Shown here: one piece after another, positions 52,043 to 60,598 of the stretch
Numbering within the stretch: the stretch's first letter is position 1
How the letters are laid out: every line of letters begins with the position of its first letter
DNA from: DAIRUQ01 sp036803245
Lineage (GTDB): Bacteria; Chloroflexota; Anaerolineae; UBA1429
DNA: 64,000 nucleotides
Direction of reading: 5' to 3'
Assembly (NCBI GenBank): GCA_036803245.1
Contig: DAIRUQ010000002.1
Coordinates: 1-64,000, forward strand
Made by a program: the position numbers and the translations under genes
Notes under the pieces: model-generated
What the model saw: the letters and a program-made list of their open reading frames with translations, nothing else
The model's database searches: none
What the model was told of the DNA's origin: nothing

Positions 52043-53846
52043 TCGCTGCGACGTCCTGATCATCGGCGGCGGCGGGGCGGCGCTGCGGGCGGCCATCGCT
52101 GCTCACGAGGCGAATCGCTCGCTGGGCATCCTGCTCGTCACCAAGGGTACCCTCGGCGCCAGCGGCGTAACCGCCACGGCTTGCTCTGACCGCATGGCGT
52201 TTCACGCCACCCTCCCCACCACCGAGCCTGGCGGCCCCGACGCCTGGCGCTATCATGCTGACGATATCTATCGCATCGGCGGCTATGTGAGCGACTGGGA
52301 TCTGGCCGAGGTGCTGGCGCGTGAGGCCGCGGGAGCCTTTACCTACCTCGAGTCGCTAGGCGTGCCCTGGGCACGCAACCCCGACGGCAGCCCAGCGCAG
52401 TTTGTCACCGATGGCTCAGCCTATGCCCGCGCCTGCTACACGGGGCCACACACCGCCAACGAGATCGAGGCCGCCCTGCTGGCGCGGTTGCGGCAGCTTC
52501 CCGTTCGCGTGCGCGAACACACCATGGTCGCCGAGCTGCTGCGCGATAGCAACGGCGACCTAAGCGGCGCCATCCTCGTATCCGAAGCAGCGCCGGTAGC
52601 CGCCATCGTCTCCGCTCCTACAGTAATCCTGGCGACCGGGGGCGCCGGTCGTGCCTTTGCGGTCAACGTCTTCCCGCCCGACTGCACCGGCGACGGCTAT
52701 GCCATGGCGTTTCGGGCCGGCGCCGAGCTGGTCAATCTAGAGTTCATCCAGTTTGGCCTCTGTTCTCTGGCGACGGGGCTGGCCTGCTCGGGAAGCATGA
52801 TGCGGGCGCTGCCGCGACTGGTCAACGACCTGGATGAGCCGTTCTTGCAACGCTATCTCGGCCCCGAGCAGCGCAATACGGCTTGCGATCTTCTCTACGC
52901 CAAAGGCGCCAGCTGGCCCGTCTCCTGGGAAGAGCCCACCCACATCATCGACATCGCGGTCTCGGCCGAGCTAGCCCGCGGCCGGCGCGTGTACCTGGAC
53001 TATGGACGGAATCCGGTCGGGTATGCACCGACCGCGCTGGCCCAGCAGATTCGCCGTTGGTACCAGGATCGGGGCTATGCGCTCACCCCCACGGACACCC
53101 CGCTGGATCGGTTGCGGGCCATCAATCCCCAGTCGATCGCCTGGCTGGCCGAACGGGGCCTGGATCTCGCTCGCGACGCCGCCATCGAAATTGCACCGGC
53201 GGCCCAGCACTTTCAGGGGGGCGTCAAGATCGGCCCAGATGGCGGCACCAGCGTACCAGGCCTCTATGCCGCCGGCGAGGCCGCAGGAGGACAGCACGGC
53301 GCCAACCGGCCGGGCGGCAACGCTCTGCTGGATAGCCAGGTCTTTGGGGGGATCGCGGGGCGATCAGCCGCGGCGAGAGCCTCGGCCACGGCGACGCCGG
53401 AGACGCCGGCGCACACAGACCCGCTGGAGGTCATCGCCAGCATGACCGGCGCACGGGGAGCATCGCCCACGGCCGTGATCGAGCAGGTTGGCCAGTGCAT
53501 GTCAGCCACCTGCGCCGTCCACCGAACCAAAGCGGGGCTCTTGCAGGCTCTGGCCAAGCTCGACGCACTGCTGCGCCAGGGTGTGGCCTTGGATGCGAAT
53601 CAGCCCAACCTCTCGCTGGAGGCGATCAACGTGCTTCAGGTGGCCAGCCTGGTGATTCGAGCCGCGCTGGGCCGCGATGAAAGCCGCGGTCCCCATCTCC
53701 GCTTTGCCGACGAGCAAAGCACCGCGCCGCACCCGCGCGATGACGCGCGCTGGTGTCGCTACCAGGTGCTAGAGGCCGATCGCGTTGGACGCCCCTGGCG
53801 TGGTGTCCGCATCGCTATACGAGAACCCGTTCGTAAGCCTGGCTAG
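52023..53846 (+). CDS. FAD-dependent oxidoreductase, fumarate reductase/L-aspartate oxidase-like flavoprotein
   Basis: 607 residues. FAD-binding DVLIIGGGGAALRAAIAAHEA near the N-terminus, catalytic-domain and C-terminal FAD motifs AAQHFQGGVKIGPDGG and GLYAAGEAAGGQHGANRPGGNAL. The covalent-FAD His of SdhA/FrdA is absent (GASGVTATACSDRM), so flavin is likely non-covalent as in NadB. TTG 52023 is chosen because GGGAGG lies 5 bases upstream and it overlaps the barrel gene by 20 bases. No Fe-S or membrane partner is nearby; its electron acceptor and substrate are unknown. Confidence 0.87.
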   Translation: MRNGPPDRCDVLIIGGGGAALRAAIAAHEANRSLGILLVTKGTLGASGVTATACSDRMAFHATLPTTEPGGPDAWRYHADDIYRIGGYVSDWDLAEVLAREAAGAFTYLESLGVPWARNPDGSPAQFVTDGSAYARACYTGPHTANEIEAALLARLRQLPVRVREHTMVAELLRDSNGDLSGAILVSEAAPVAAIVSAPTVILATGGAGRAFAVNVFPPDCTGDGYAMAFRAGAELVNLEFIQFGLCSLATGLACSGSMMRALPRLVNDLDEPFLQRYLGPEQRNTACDLLYAKGASWPVSWEEPTHIIDIAVSAELARGRRVYLDYGRNPVGYAPTALAQQIRRWYQDRGYALTPTDTPLDRLRAINPQSIAWLAERGLDLARDAAIEIAPAAQHFQGGVKIGPDGGTSVPGLYAAGEAAGGQHGANRPGGNALLDSQVFGGIAGRSAAARASATATPETPAHTDPLEVIASMTGARGASPTAVIEQVGQCMSATCAVHRTKAGLLQALAKLDALLRQGVALDANQPNLSLEAINVLQVASLVIRAALGRDESRGPHLRFADEQSTAPHPRDDARWCRYQVLEADRVGRPWRGVRIAIREPVRKPG

Positions 53847-53864
53847 CCCACGAGCAGGGCGCCG

Positions 53865-54602
53865 TCACTCCAGCCTCTCCAGCGCCCGCCGCACTTTTTG
53901 GACGCAGGCGTCAGTCTGGCACATGATCTCTGCCCGCGAGAGGTACAGCCACACCCAGGCCATCTGGTCAACGTCGGCAGAGGCATAAGCCAGCGTCGCT
54001 TCAGACACGGTCTCGCCGGCACAGTCGATGGCCACGCCGCCGCGACGCGCCGGCACCGCCACATCCGCCACACAGTGCCCGTTCTCGTGCAAGAGCACGT
54101 GGTCGCGATAGGCATCAAGCCCCTCTTCGTGCAGCGCCTGCCAGAGCCGATCCTTGGCCGTCTCGCGCAGCCAGAGATCGTTGATCTCGTGCGCCGCCAA
54201 CAGCCGATCCAGGGTGGTATGGATAAAGGTGACGCGGCGTAGCTTGGCCGCGGCGATGGGCCGGGGAAGGCTGTGGAGAGGGCCGAGCTCCAGCTTCAGG
54301 TAGCGCTCCTCGGCCCGGGGATGGTCGGGCTCATCGGGCAAGAGCTCTCGTCGCGTGGCCAGCCGATACCGCTCGACGGACGCATAGTAGCGAATGCTAC
54401 AGCCCATCTCGCCAAATCGCGAGGGATGGTAAAACGCCAGATACTCGGCGCCTACCCGTTCCGGCGCGCGGGCCAGCGGGATGCGGTACCACCGCTCGTC
54501 TAGCACGCGCTGCCAGTCCTCCAGGCGCGGCACGATCGCCACCAGCACCCGCTCGGGATCTCGACCTTCCGCCTCTTCGAGGTACGCCTCGTCCCAGTCC
54601 AT
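53865..54602 (-). CDS. Uncharacterised protein with a possible PD-(D/E)XK nuclease-like C-terminal domain
   Basis: 245 residues. The N-terminal half (VPRLEDWQRVLDERWYRIPL, GAEYLAFYHPSRFG) is unrecognised. The C-terminal half (AKDRLWQALHEEGLDAYRDHVLLHENGHCVADVAVPARRGGVAIDCAG) has the helix-strand pattern of DUF559/Vsr-like PD-(D/E)XK nucleases, with Asp in VADVAV, but the second acid-x-Lys motif is degenerate (AIDCAG). It may be an inactive or RNA/DNA-binding relative. ATG 54602 follows GGAGGG. It is orphaned, with no methylase. Confidence 0.6.
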   Translation of the reverse strand: MDWDEAYLEEAEGRDPERVLVAIVPRLEDWQRVLDERWYRIPLARAPERVGAEYLAFYHPSRFGEMGCSIRYYASVERYRLATRRELLPDEPDHPRAEERYLKLELGPLHSLPRPIAAAKLRRVTFIHTTLDRLLAAHEINDLWLRETAKDRLWQALHEEGLDAYRDHVLLHENGHCVADVAVPARRGGVAIDCAGETVSEATLAYASADVDQMAWVWLYLSRAEIMCQTDACVQKVRRALERLE

Positions 54603-54633
54603 CATGCCCTCCAACCGGTCCCAGATGCAGCAA

Positions 54634-54655
54634 CGCCCTCCCAAGAGGGAGGGCG
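54634..54655 (-). terminator. Hairpin after the exchanger gene
   Basis: CGCCCTCCC and GGGAGGGCG, 9 base pairs with a 4-base loop, between the exchanger stop and the next leftward gene; leftward tail TTGCTGC, so weak. Confidence 0.5.
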
Positions 54656-54679
54656 CGCTAGCGGGCTGCGACCGTGGGC

Positions 54680-55711
54680 TCAATCCACGGCGAAAAAGGC
54701 GAACCGCATCCCGACATAGACAAAGTAGAGCACCATCAGATAGATCGCGCCCGCCCTATTCAGGCGTCCCTTGGTAAGCCACAGGATACCCCACAAGATC
54801 AACCCCGTGCCAGTCTCCCAGGGCAGATCCCAACGCACCAGCGGCCCCGGCACCCAGTAGCCCGAAACCAACGCTCCGCCGCCGATGGCGACCAGCGGAT
54901 TGGTGATATTGCTGCCGATCAGGGTCCCCAGTGAGATGCCGTGCTCTTTGTTGCCGATGCCCGAGATGGCCGTGCTGAGCTCGGGCAGCGCCGAGGCGAT
55001 GCCCAGCGTCATCACGCCGATCAGAGAGCCACTGACCCCCGTGGACTGGACGATCCCTTCGGTGACCCGTAACACCATGTCGGCACTGATGATCGTCACC
55101 ACCATGGCGGCCATCGCATAGAGCCCCCAGATAAGCGCCTCGCGGCCCGTCTTGGGGACATCTTCCTCTTTGCCCGCGGCCTCGGCCGGCTCTTCCTTCT
55201 GATAGTGCTTGCGCTCATCACGATACAGGTAGTAGGTGTACACTATGAACGTACCAAACAGGATCAGCCCATCCCACCGCGAATAGTGGCGATCCCATCC
55301 CAGAATGATGCACATGACGGTCGTGCCGATCATGGGCAGCATGCTCTTCCACAAAAAGTAGCGCCGAAAGTAGAGCGTTCCCGCAAAAAAGACGACCATG
55401 CCCAGGATCAATGTCTGCTGGACCACATCCGAGCCGATATTGGCGCCCAACACAATGGCCGAGGCGATCTTGGGATCCATGGTACCACGCAAGATGCCAG
55501 CAGAGGCGGTGAGGTGAGCGGTGATCTCGGGAATGCTGGTGGCCAAGGAGACCACCGTCATACCCATAAAGGTTGTGGAGAGATCAAAGTAGGTGGCCAG
55601 GCCGATGAGGCGTTTAACGGCTTGATCCGCGGCGGCTATCAGAAACGCTATCCCCACCACGCCAGCGACAATATTGATCCCCAACGGCTGTGTGTGAAGA
55701 AAGCTGAACAT
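54680..55711 (-). CDS. Sodium/calcium exchanger family protein (CaCA, YrbG-like)
   Basis: 343 residues with about ten helices in two inverted repeats. Repeat alpha-1 holds SLATSIPEITAHLTASAG and SAIVLGANIGSDVVQQT; alpha-2 holds GIASALPELSTAISGIGNKEHGISLGTLIGSNITNPLVAIG. The (E/D)-containing GN.(I/L)GSN-type motifs bind cation. A charged cytoplasmic loop (about 165-190) separates the halves. Exports cations using a sodium or proton gradient; substrate not shown. Starts at ATG 55711 with GGAAAAC upstream. Confidence 0.88.
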   Translation of the reverse strand: MFSFLHTQPLGINIVAGVVGIAFLIAAADQAVKRLIGLATYFDLSTTFMGMTVVSLATSIPEITAHLTASAGILRGTMDPKIASAIVLGANIGSDVVQQTLILGMVVFFAGTLYFRRYFLWKSMLPMIGTTVMCIILGWDRHYSRWDGLILFGTFIVYTYYLYRDERKHYQKEEPAEAAGKEEDVPKTGREALIWGLYAMAAMVVTIISADMVLRVTEGIVQSTGVSGSLIGVMTLGIASALPELSTAISGIGNKEHGISLGTLIGSNITNPLVAIGGGALVSGYWVPGPLVRWDLPWETGTGLILWGILWLTKGRLNRAGAIYLMVLYFVYVGMRFAFFAVD

Positions 55712-55791
55712 GTTTTCCCGCCATTCCCTATGCGCTTGCTGGCGCCCCCAACCGGCTCGTTTGGCCCGTTACTGTGGATTGCCAAGAAGAT

Positions 55792-55820
55792 AGTATAGAT
55801 TATTCCGGCCCCGCCTCCAA
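55792..55820 (-). promoter_or_regulatory. Promoter of the exchanger gene
   Basis: Leftward TTGGAG (55815-55820) and TATACT (55792-55797), 17 bases apart, about 80 bases upstream of the start. Confidence 0.55.
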
Positions 55821-55873
55821 AAGCGCCCTAGGGTTGATATTCCCTCCTCTTCAAAGCCTACGAACTCCCCGCG

Positions 55874-55902
55874 TGGACACCCCTTGGGCGCAGCCCTATA
55901 AT
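55874..55902 (+). promoter_or_regulatory. Promoter of the hydrolase run
   Basis: TGGACA (55874-55879) and perfect TATAAT (55897-55902), 17 bases apart, 38 bases before the ATG at 55941. Confidence 0.65.
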
Positions 55903-55940
55903 CACCTCGGTAGACTGCACCGCGAATGAGAGGATATAGC

Positions 55941-57320
55941 ATGGAACAGCTCGAGCTCGTTCGTCAGATCCTGGATGCCTTGCCCCCCCTAGACCATTCT
56001 GTGGGCGACCGCCTGCCCTTGTACTTGTGGGGCCTACGGGGGATGCCAACCTCCAGCGAAACCATGGCCCGTGAACTGCTTCAGGAGGCCGCTGCGCGAG
56101 GGTTGGCCTTTGTGGCGGTGTGGGACCACGATAATCTGGCCGAGTCGGTGGCCGAGGCCCTCAAGCTGGGACGTCTTCAGCAAGAGCTCGGCCTCAGCAT
56201 AGGTGCCGACGCCATCAAGCCGCTTTACGCCTTTTGCGATGGCAGCCCAGAGACGGCCCATGTGGACGAGGCCGGCGAGCCGTTCTTTGATCATTCCCAT
56301 AGCCCGAACCGCCCCATCGGCTGCCCGTTTGCCCTAGGCCATCGCTATGCAGAGATCTCTGGCCGCATCCACGCCTTTGCGCAAGCCTACCAAGATGCTG
56401 GCCTCCCGCTGGATTTCGTCTACAGCGACTGGGAGATCGACGGCCCGCTGGAATGGAACGATGCCTTGGAGCACATCCGCCGCTGTACCCGCTGCCAGGC
56501 CGAACTGAGCGACCTGGATGATTTCGGTCATGTGCAGCGCACCCTGCGGCGCATCCGGGCCAAGATGCAACGCGAGTGCTTCGCCCAGCCTATCCTGCAG
56601 CGCTATCCACGCGCTCTGGTGGGCAACTATGCCGTGTACAACCACGGCGGGATGCGCTACTGGTACGACTATTTCGAGCGCGTCAATCTCGACCTGCCGC
56701 ATACATGCGATCAGCGTGAGCCCTCCCGCCCCTGGGCCCACGAATACCCCGAAACCGGCTATACCTTTGGCATGCCCGTCCTCTACACCTGGTATCGCAC
56801 GTATGACTGGTATGACTTTGAGAACGCCGACTATCACTGGTTCTACAACATGCTCAAGGTGGCCAGTAACGCTGGACGCCACAAGCCAGCGGGCCACACT
56901 TTGATCACCTTTGTGCACCATACGCTCACCGATCCTCCTGAAGGGGGTGCCGAGCCGCATATTCAGCCGATGAGCGTCGAGGCCTACCAGGAGCTCCTCT
57001 GGCACGCGCTCCTTCGTGGTCACGACGCGTTCTTTTCCTGGAGCCCCAACGACGTCGCGGTACACGAGGCGGTGGTCGCACAGCAAGTCTATAACCAGTC
57101 ACTGGCCTATGGTGATTTCCTCGCGCACGGGCAGCCTGTGACTTTTGCCATCCCCCCAGAGCCAGGCACGGTGGTCTCGGCTCTGCGCGCAGGCGGTCGC
57201 CTCTTGGTGCGGCGCACCGACTTTGGGGGCGATGGCCGGCCCCACTCCCTCGTCGTCGATGGCCACCGCATCGAGGTGCCAGCGGCGCCGGGTGTCTGCC
57301 AGATCCTCGATCTGCGCTAG
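55941..57320 (+). CDS. Uncharacterised protein, possible glycosidase-like TIM barrel
   Basis: 459 residues, no family recognised with confidence. No signal peptide. The acidic strand DFVYSDWEIDGP resembles a barrel strand carrying catalytic acids, and aromatic-rich stretches (YWYDYFERVNLDLP, YTWYRTYDWYDFENADYHWFYNM) look like a sugar-binding cleft. The end (VVSALRAGGRLLVRRTDFGG) resembles the small beta-sandwich of some glycosidases. ATG 55941 follows GAGAGG. The next gene, an alpha/beta hydrolase, is 19 bases downstream. Glycosidase role is inference. Confidence 0.6.
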   Translation: MEQLELVRQILDALPPLDHSVGDRLPLYLWGLRGMPTSSETMARELLQEAAARGLAFVAVWDHDNLAESVAEALKLGRLQQELGLSIGADAIKPLYAFCDGSPETAHVDEAGEPFFDHSHSPNRPIGCPFALGHRYAEISGRIHAFAQAYQDAGLPLDFVYSDWEIDGPLEWNDALEHIRRCTRCQAELSDLDDFGHVQRTLRRIRAKMQRECFAQPILQRYPRALVGNYAVYNHGGMRYWYDYFERVNLDLPHTCDQREPSRPWAHEYPETGYTFGMPVLYTWYRTYDWYDFENADYHWFYNMLKVASNAGRHKPAGHTLITFVHHTLTDPPEGGAEPHIQPMSVEAYQELLWHALLRGHDAFFSWSPNDVAVHEAVVAQQVYNQSLAYGDFLAHGQPVTFAIPPEPGTVVSALRAGGRLLVRRTDFGGDGRPHSLVVDGHRIEVPAAPGVCQILDLR

Positions 57321-57339
57321 CCGCGATTGGAGAGGCACC

Positions 57340-58158
57340 ATGTCATACCAAGAGCGAGACCTGATGATCCGCGGCGCCACGTTGCACCTCTACGAAATGG
57401 GCGATGCGGGGCCGCTGCTGATCCTGGCACACGGCTTTACCGATCACGGCCTCTGCTGGCTGCGTCTCGCTCAAGAGCTGGCCCCCCACGCGCGCGTCGT
57501 CATGTACGATGCGCGTGGTCACGGGCGCTCGGATTCCCCTCCGACCGCCTTCACCCGCGAGGAGCTGGCCAAGGATCTGGTCGCTCTGGTAGATGCCCTC
57601 GGCGGGGAGCCTCCCGTCATCATGGGCCATTCCTTGGGAGCGGATACGGCCGCCTGGGCCGCCGCCCTGGCGCCCGAGCGCTTCCTTGCCGTCATCCTGG
57701 AAGATCCACCCTGGAATGCGGCCCTTTATGCCCGCCACGACGCCGAGCGCCGCGCCAGGGCCGACCGCGAGCGGGCCCAAGTCGAGAGCAACCGCGAACG
57801 CAGCGTCGGCGAGCTTGAAGCCTTTATCCGCCAACACTCGCCCAACTGGCACGAGATCGAGTGGCGCACATGGGCGGAAGCCAAGGCTTTGATGGCTCCC
57901 GAGGCGGCAGAGATCATTGCCAGCCCGCGAGCTCCTTGGGAGACTCTAGTCCCACGCATCACCTGCCCCGTGCTCTTGCTCACGGGCGACAACGATCTGG
58001 GCGCCCTAACCACGCCCGAGGCCGCCGCCGAGGTCGTTCGCATAGGGCGTCGTGTTCAGCACGTTCATATTGCCGCTGCCGGCCACTCGTTGCGCCGCGA
58101 CCAGTTTGAACCTGTTCTGCGAGCCGTCCAGCAGTTCCTCGGCGATCACGGGAGCTGA
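57340..58158 (+). CDS. Alpha/beta hydrolase
   Basis: 272 residues. Nucleophile elbow GHSLGAD with Ser98, the oxyanion region HGFTDHG near 31-37, acid in LLTGDNDLGAL and catalytic His in AAAGHSLRRDQ near the C-terminus. Family includes esterases, haloperoxidase-like and lactonase enzymes; substrate unknown. ATG 57340 follows GGAGAGG; the long open frame from 57145 overlaps the previous gene and is rejected. Confidence 0.87.
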   Translation: MSYQERDLMIRGATLHLYEMGDAGPLLILAHGFTDHGLCWLRLAQELAPHARVVMYDARGHGRSDSPPTAFTREELAKDLVALVDALGGEPPVIMGHSLGADTAAWAAALAPERFLAVILEDPPWNAALYARHDAERRARADRERAQVESNRERSVGELEAFIRQHSPNWHEIEWRTWAEAKALMAPEAAEIIASPRAPWETLVPRITCPVLLLTGDNDLGALTTPEAAAEVVRIGRRVQHVHIAAAGHSLRRDQFEPVLRAVQQFLGDHGS

Positions 58159-58243
58159 GAACGTTGCGCCCCCTCAAGCAAGCGACTAGACTGGCCCCCG
58201 GACGACAGCCCGCAGGCGACACGCCGGGGAAGGAGATGGCACC

Positions 58244-59293
58244 GTGAAGCCCTTGCGCCGACATGTAGCCCTGGCCGTTGATGGTGGCGGAATCCGCGGG
58301 GCCATGGTCACCAGGGCGCTCTCTATGCTCGAGGAGCACCTGGGGACGCCGTGTCCCGAGCTGTTTACGCTCGTAGCCGGCACGTCCACCGGTTCGGTCA
58401 TCGCTGCCGGCATCGGCGCGGGCATTACGGCGCAGCAGATGCATGCGCTCTATCGCGAGCTGGGAGGCAGCATCTTTCGCAAGAGCTGCCGTTCACGCCT
58501 CTGGCCCTTGACGCGGTACCGCTATCCCATCGAACCGCTGCGCGAGGGGCTGCAGCATGCTCTGGGTGATCTGACCCTGGGCGACCTCTGGTCCGACCAA
58601 GGCGGCATCGATCTGGTCATTACCGCCTACGATCTGGTGGAGCAACGCACCCGCTTCATCAAGCCCTGGAAGCCCGAGTACGCACAGTGGCCCCTCGCCA
58701 CAGCCGTTCTGGCCTCGTGCGCGGTGCCCACCTATTTTCCCGTCGTGGAAGGCCGCTACGTGGATGGTGGCGTAGGCTCGTACGCCAACCCGTGCTATCT
58801 CGCCGCCTACGAGATAGCCTTTTGCCTGGGCTGGGATCCCGCCGAGACCACCTTGATCAGCCTGGGCACCGGTCGGGCCCCGCGCACCCTGCCGTTGGGC
58901 GGCGCGGACCGACTGCGCCCCTGGCAGTGGTTGGGGCCGGTGTTGGATGCTTTCGGGGCCTCGGCCCAAGACCAACAGGTGCATCTGGTCGAGACCTTTT
59001 TCGGCGAGCTGGACTTTCGGCGATTCCAGGTAGACCTCGAGGCGCCCATCGCCATGGATGATGCCTCAGCGCTCGATCTGCTGGAGAGCTATGGCGAACG
59101 ACTAGGCCAAAAGCTGCTCAATGACGAGCTAGATCAGGCCCAGTTCGTCACCGCGCCGCTAGCGCCCGGCTATCGCCAGCCCGAGCCCACGGACCTACTC
59201 AAGCCTCAACCCTCAAGGCCCTCATCGCTCCCGCTCTGGCTCGTCATGGGAGGGTCGTTGATCGGACTCTGGCGGCAACTACGCAAGCACTGA
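58244..59293 (+). CDS. Patatin-like phospholipase
   Basis: 349 residues. Oxyanion hole DGGGIRG at 13-19, nucleophile Ser48 in GTSTGS, and catalytic Asp174 in YVDGGVGSY, a complete Ser-Asp dyad. A hydrophobic stretch at about 330-345 (SLPLWLVMGGSLIGLW) followed by basic residues could anchor the enzyme at the inner face of the membrane. Hydrolyses lipid acyl esters. GTG 58241 also exists; ATG 58244 has GGAAGGAG upstream. No CD-NTase or other defence gene is near. Confidence 0.88.
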   Translation: MKPLRRHVALAVDGGGIRGAMVTRALSMLEEHLGTPCPELFTLVAGTSTGSVIAAGIGAGITAQQMHALYRELGGSIFRKSCRSRLWPLTRYRYPIEPLREGLQHALGDLTLGDLWSDQGGIDLVITAYDLVEQRTRFIKPWKPEYAQWPLATAVLASCAVPTYFPVVEGRYVDGGVGSYANPCYLAAYEIAFCLGWDPAETTLISLGTGRAPRTLPLGGADRLRPWQWLGPVLDAFGASAQDQQVHLVETFFGELDFRRFQVDLEAPIAMDDASALDLLESYGERLGQKLLNDELDQAQFVTAPLAPGYRQPEPTDLLKPQPSRPSSLPLWLVMGGSLIGLWRQLRKH

Positions 59294-59327
59294 GTGAAAT
59301 CGCATCGATCTAGAAGGAGTCTCTAGC

Positions 59328-60542
59328 ATGAACACAGATCGTCTCGCCCAACAAGCCCTCGACCAAGGACAGGGGATACTACGCCTGGCCCCCACCTGGG
59401 TACCCCGCTCGTTCTGCATCCCTGGCCGCCGACTCAAGCTGGACCCGCGCGATCTCTATGCCTTTGGCGCCATCCGCGGGGGCATCGACGAGCGGTGGTT
59501 CGCATCGACCACGCCGGCGGACAATGGCCCGCTGACCACCCCTGATGAGGGGCTGAGCTATGCGGTGTTGCAGGATGGTGCCGAGACCAAGCGCGTGCTC
59601 CTCCGCGACGCCGTGGAAAGCCTGAAAGATGCGTTGCTCGGCGAGAGGCTCTGGTCACAGTACGGCCGTTGGCCCATGTTCTCCAAGTTCTTTGACAACC
59701 AAGGCGCGCTGCCGCACCACCTCCATCAACGCAAAAAGCATGCCGAGGCGGTAGGCGAGAGGCCCAAGCCGGAAGCCTATTACTTTCCACGGCAGGTCAA
59801 CAACCACGGCGGGGACTTTCCCTTTACGTTCTTTGGGCTCAAGCCCGGCACCACCCGCGAAGACCTGATCGCCTGCCTACGCCGTTGGGACCAGGGCGAC
59901 AATGGCATCCTGGGGCTCTCACAGGCTTACAAGCTAGAGCTAGGCGCTGGCTGGGATGTCCCGGCCGGCGTTCTGCATGCGCCTGGTAGCCTCTGCACCT
60001 ATGAGCCGCAGGGCGATAGCGACGTCTTTTCCATGTTCCAGTCGCTGGTGAACGACGTTCCCACACCGTGGGAGAACCTCGTCAAGAACGTGCCGGAAGC
60101 TCACAAGCAGGACCTCGACTATATCGTGGATATGGTCGATCTGTCCGCCAACCTCGACCCAGACTTTGCCCGCAACCGCGCCATGACGCCGCAGCCGATC
60201 GGCGATCCTGCTGTCACTGCCGAGGAAGGCTATGTTGACCAGTGGATCGCCTACCGCTGCGCAGACTTTTCGGCCAAGGAGACCACCATTCTGCCCGGGG
60301 CCACGGCCACGCTCGTGGATCAAGCCTGTTACGGGCTGATCATGCTGCAGGGGCATGGCCAGATGGGTCCGTGGCAGGTAGAGTCGCCGAGCCTGATCCG
60401 GTTTGGGCAACTCACCAACGACGAGTTCTTTGTCAGCGAGGCAGCCGCCAGAGCCGGCGTCGTCGTCACCAACCCCAGCGACTGTGATCCGCTCGTGATG
60501 TTGCGGCACTATGGACCCGGCAACCCGGATCTGACGATCTAG
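59328..60542 (+). CDS. Class I phosphomannose-isomerase-like cupin protein
   Basis: 404 residues of the ManA-like double cupin type. Candidate metal-site residues lie in ALPHHLHQRKKHAEAV (two His), PEAYYFP (Glu) and WDVPAGVLHAPGSL (His). The rest (TFFGLKPGTTREDLIACL; TATLVDQACYGLIMLQGHGQMG) follows the ManA pattern. It could isomerise mannose/fructose phosphate or a related sugar; the HHxH-type site differs from E. coli ManA, so the substrate is open. AGAAGGAG precedes the start. Confidence 0.75.
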   Translation: MNTDRLAQQALDQGQGILRLAPTWVPRSFCIPGRRLKLDPRDLYAFGAIRGGIDERWFASTTPADNGPLTTPDEGLSYAVLQDGAETKRVLLRDAVESLKDALLGERLWSQYGRWPMFSKFFDNQGALPHHLHQRKKHAEAVGERPKPEAYYFPRQVNNHGGDFPFTFFGLKPGTTREDLIACLRRWDQGDNGILGLSQAYKLELGAGWDVPAGVLHAPGSLCTYEPQGDSDVFSMFQSLVNDVPTPWENLVKNVPEAHKQDLDYIVDMVDLSANLDPDFARNRAMTPQPIGDPAVTAEEGYVDQWIAYRCADFSAKETTILPGATATLVDQACYGLIMLQGHGQMGPWQVESPSLIRFGQLTNDEFFVSEAAARAGVVVTNPSDCDPLVMLRHYGPGNPDLTI

Positions 60543-60550
60543 CGGATCGC

Positions 60551-60578
60551 GGAGGGGCGCTCGAGCGAGCGCCCCTCC
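60551..60578 (+). terminator. Hairpin between the cupin and lipase-like genes
   Basis: GGAGGGGCGCTC and GAGCGCCCCTCC, 12 perfect base pairs with a 4-base loop; no T run. It ends 20 bases before the next start, so could attenuate read-through. Confidence 0.55.
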
Positions 60579-60598
60579 ATCTCCAAAGGGGGAGTTGC

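Noticed and set aside
53865..54602. Restriction enzyme candidate
   Set aside because: No methyltransferase or specificity gene nearby and the catalytic Lys motif is not visible.
57145..57339. N-terminal extension of the alpha/beta hydrolase
   Set aside because: It overlaps the preceding gene's coding sequence, has no homology, and a good RBS precedes ATG 57340.
58244..59293. Patatin as a CBASS anti-phage effector
   Set aside because: No CD-NTase, E1/E2 or TRIP13-like genes are adjacent; neighbours are metabolic hydrolases.
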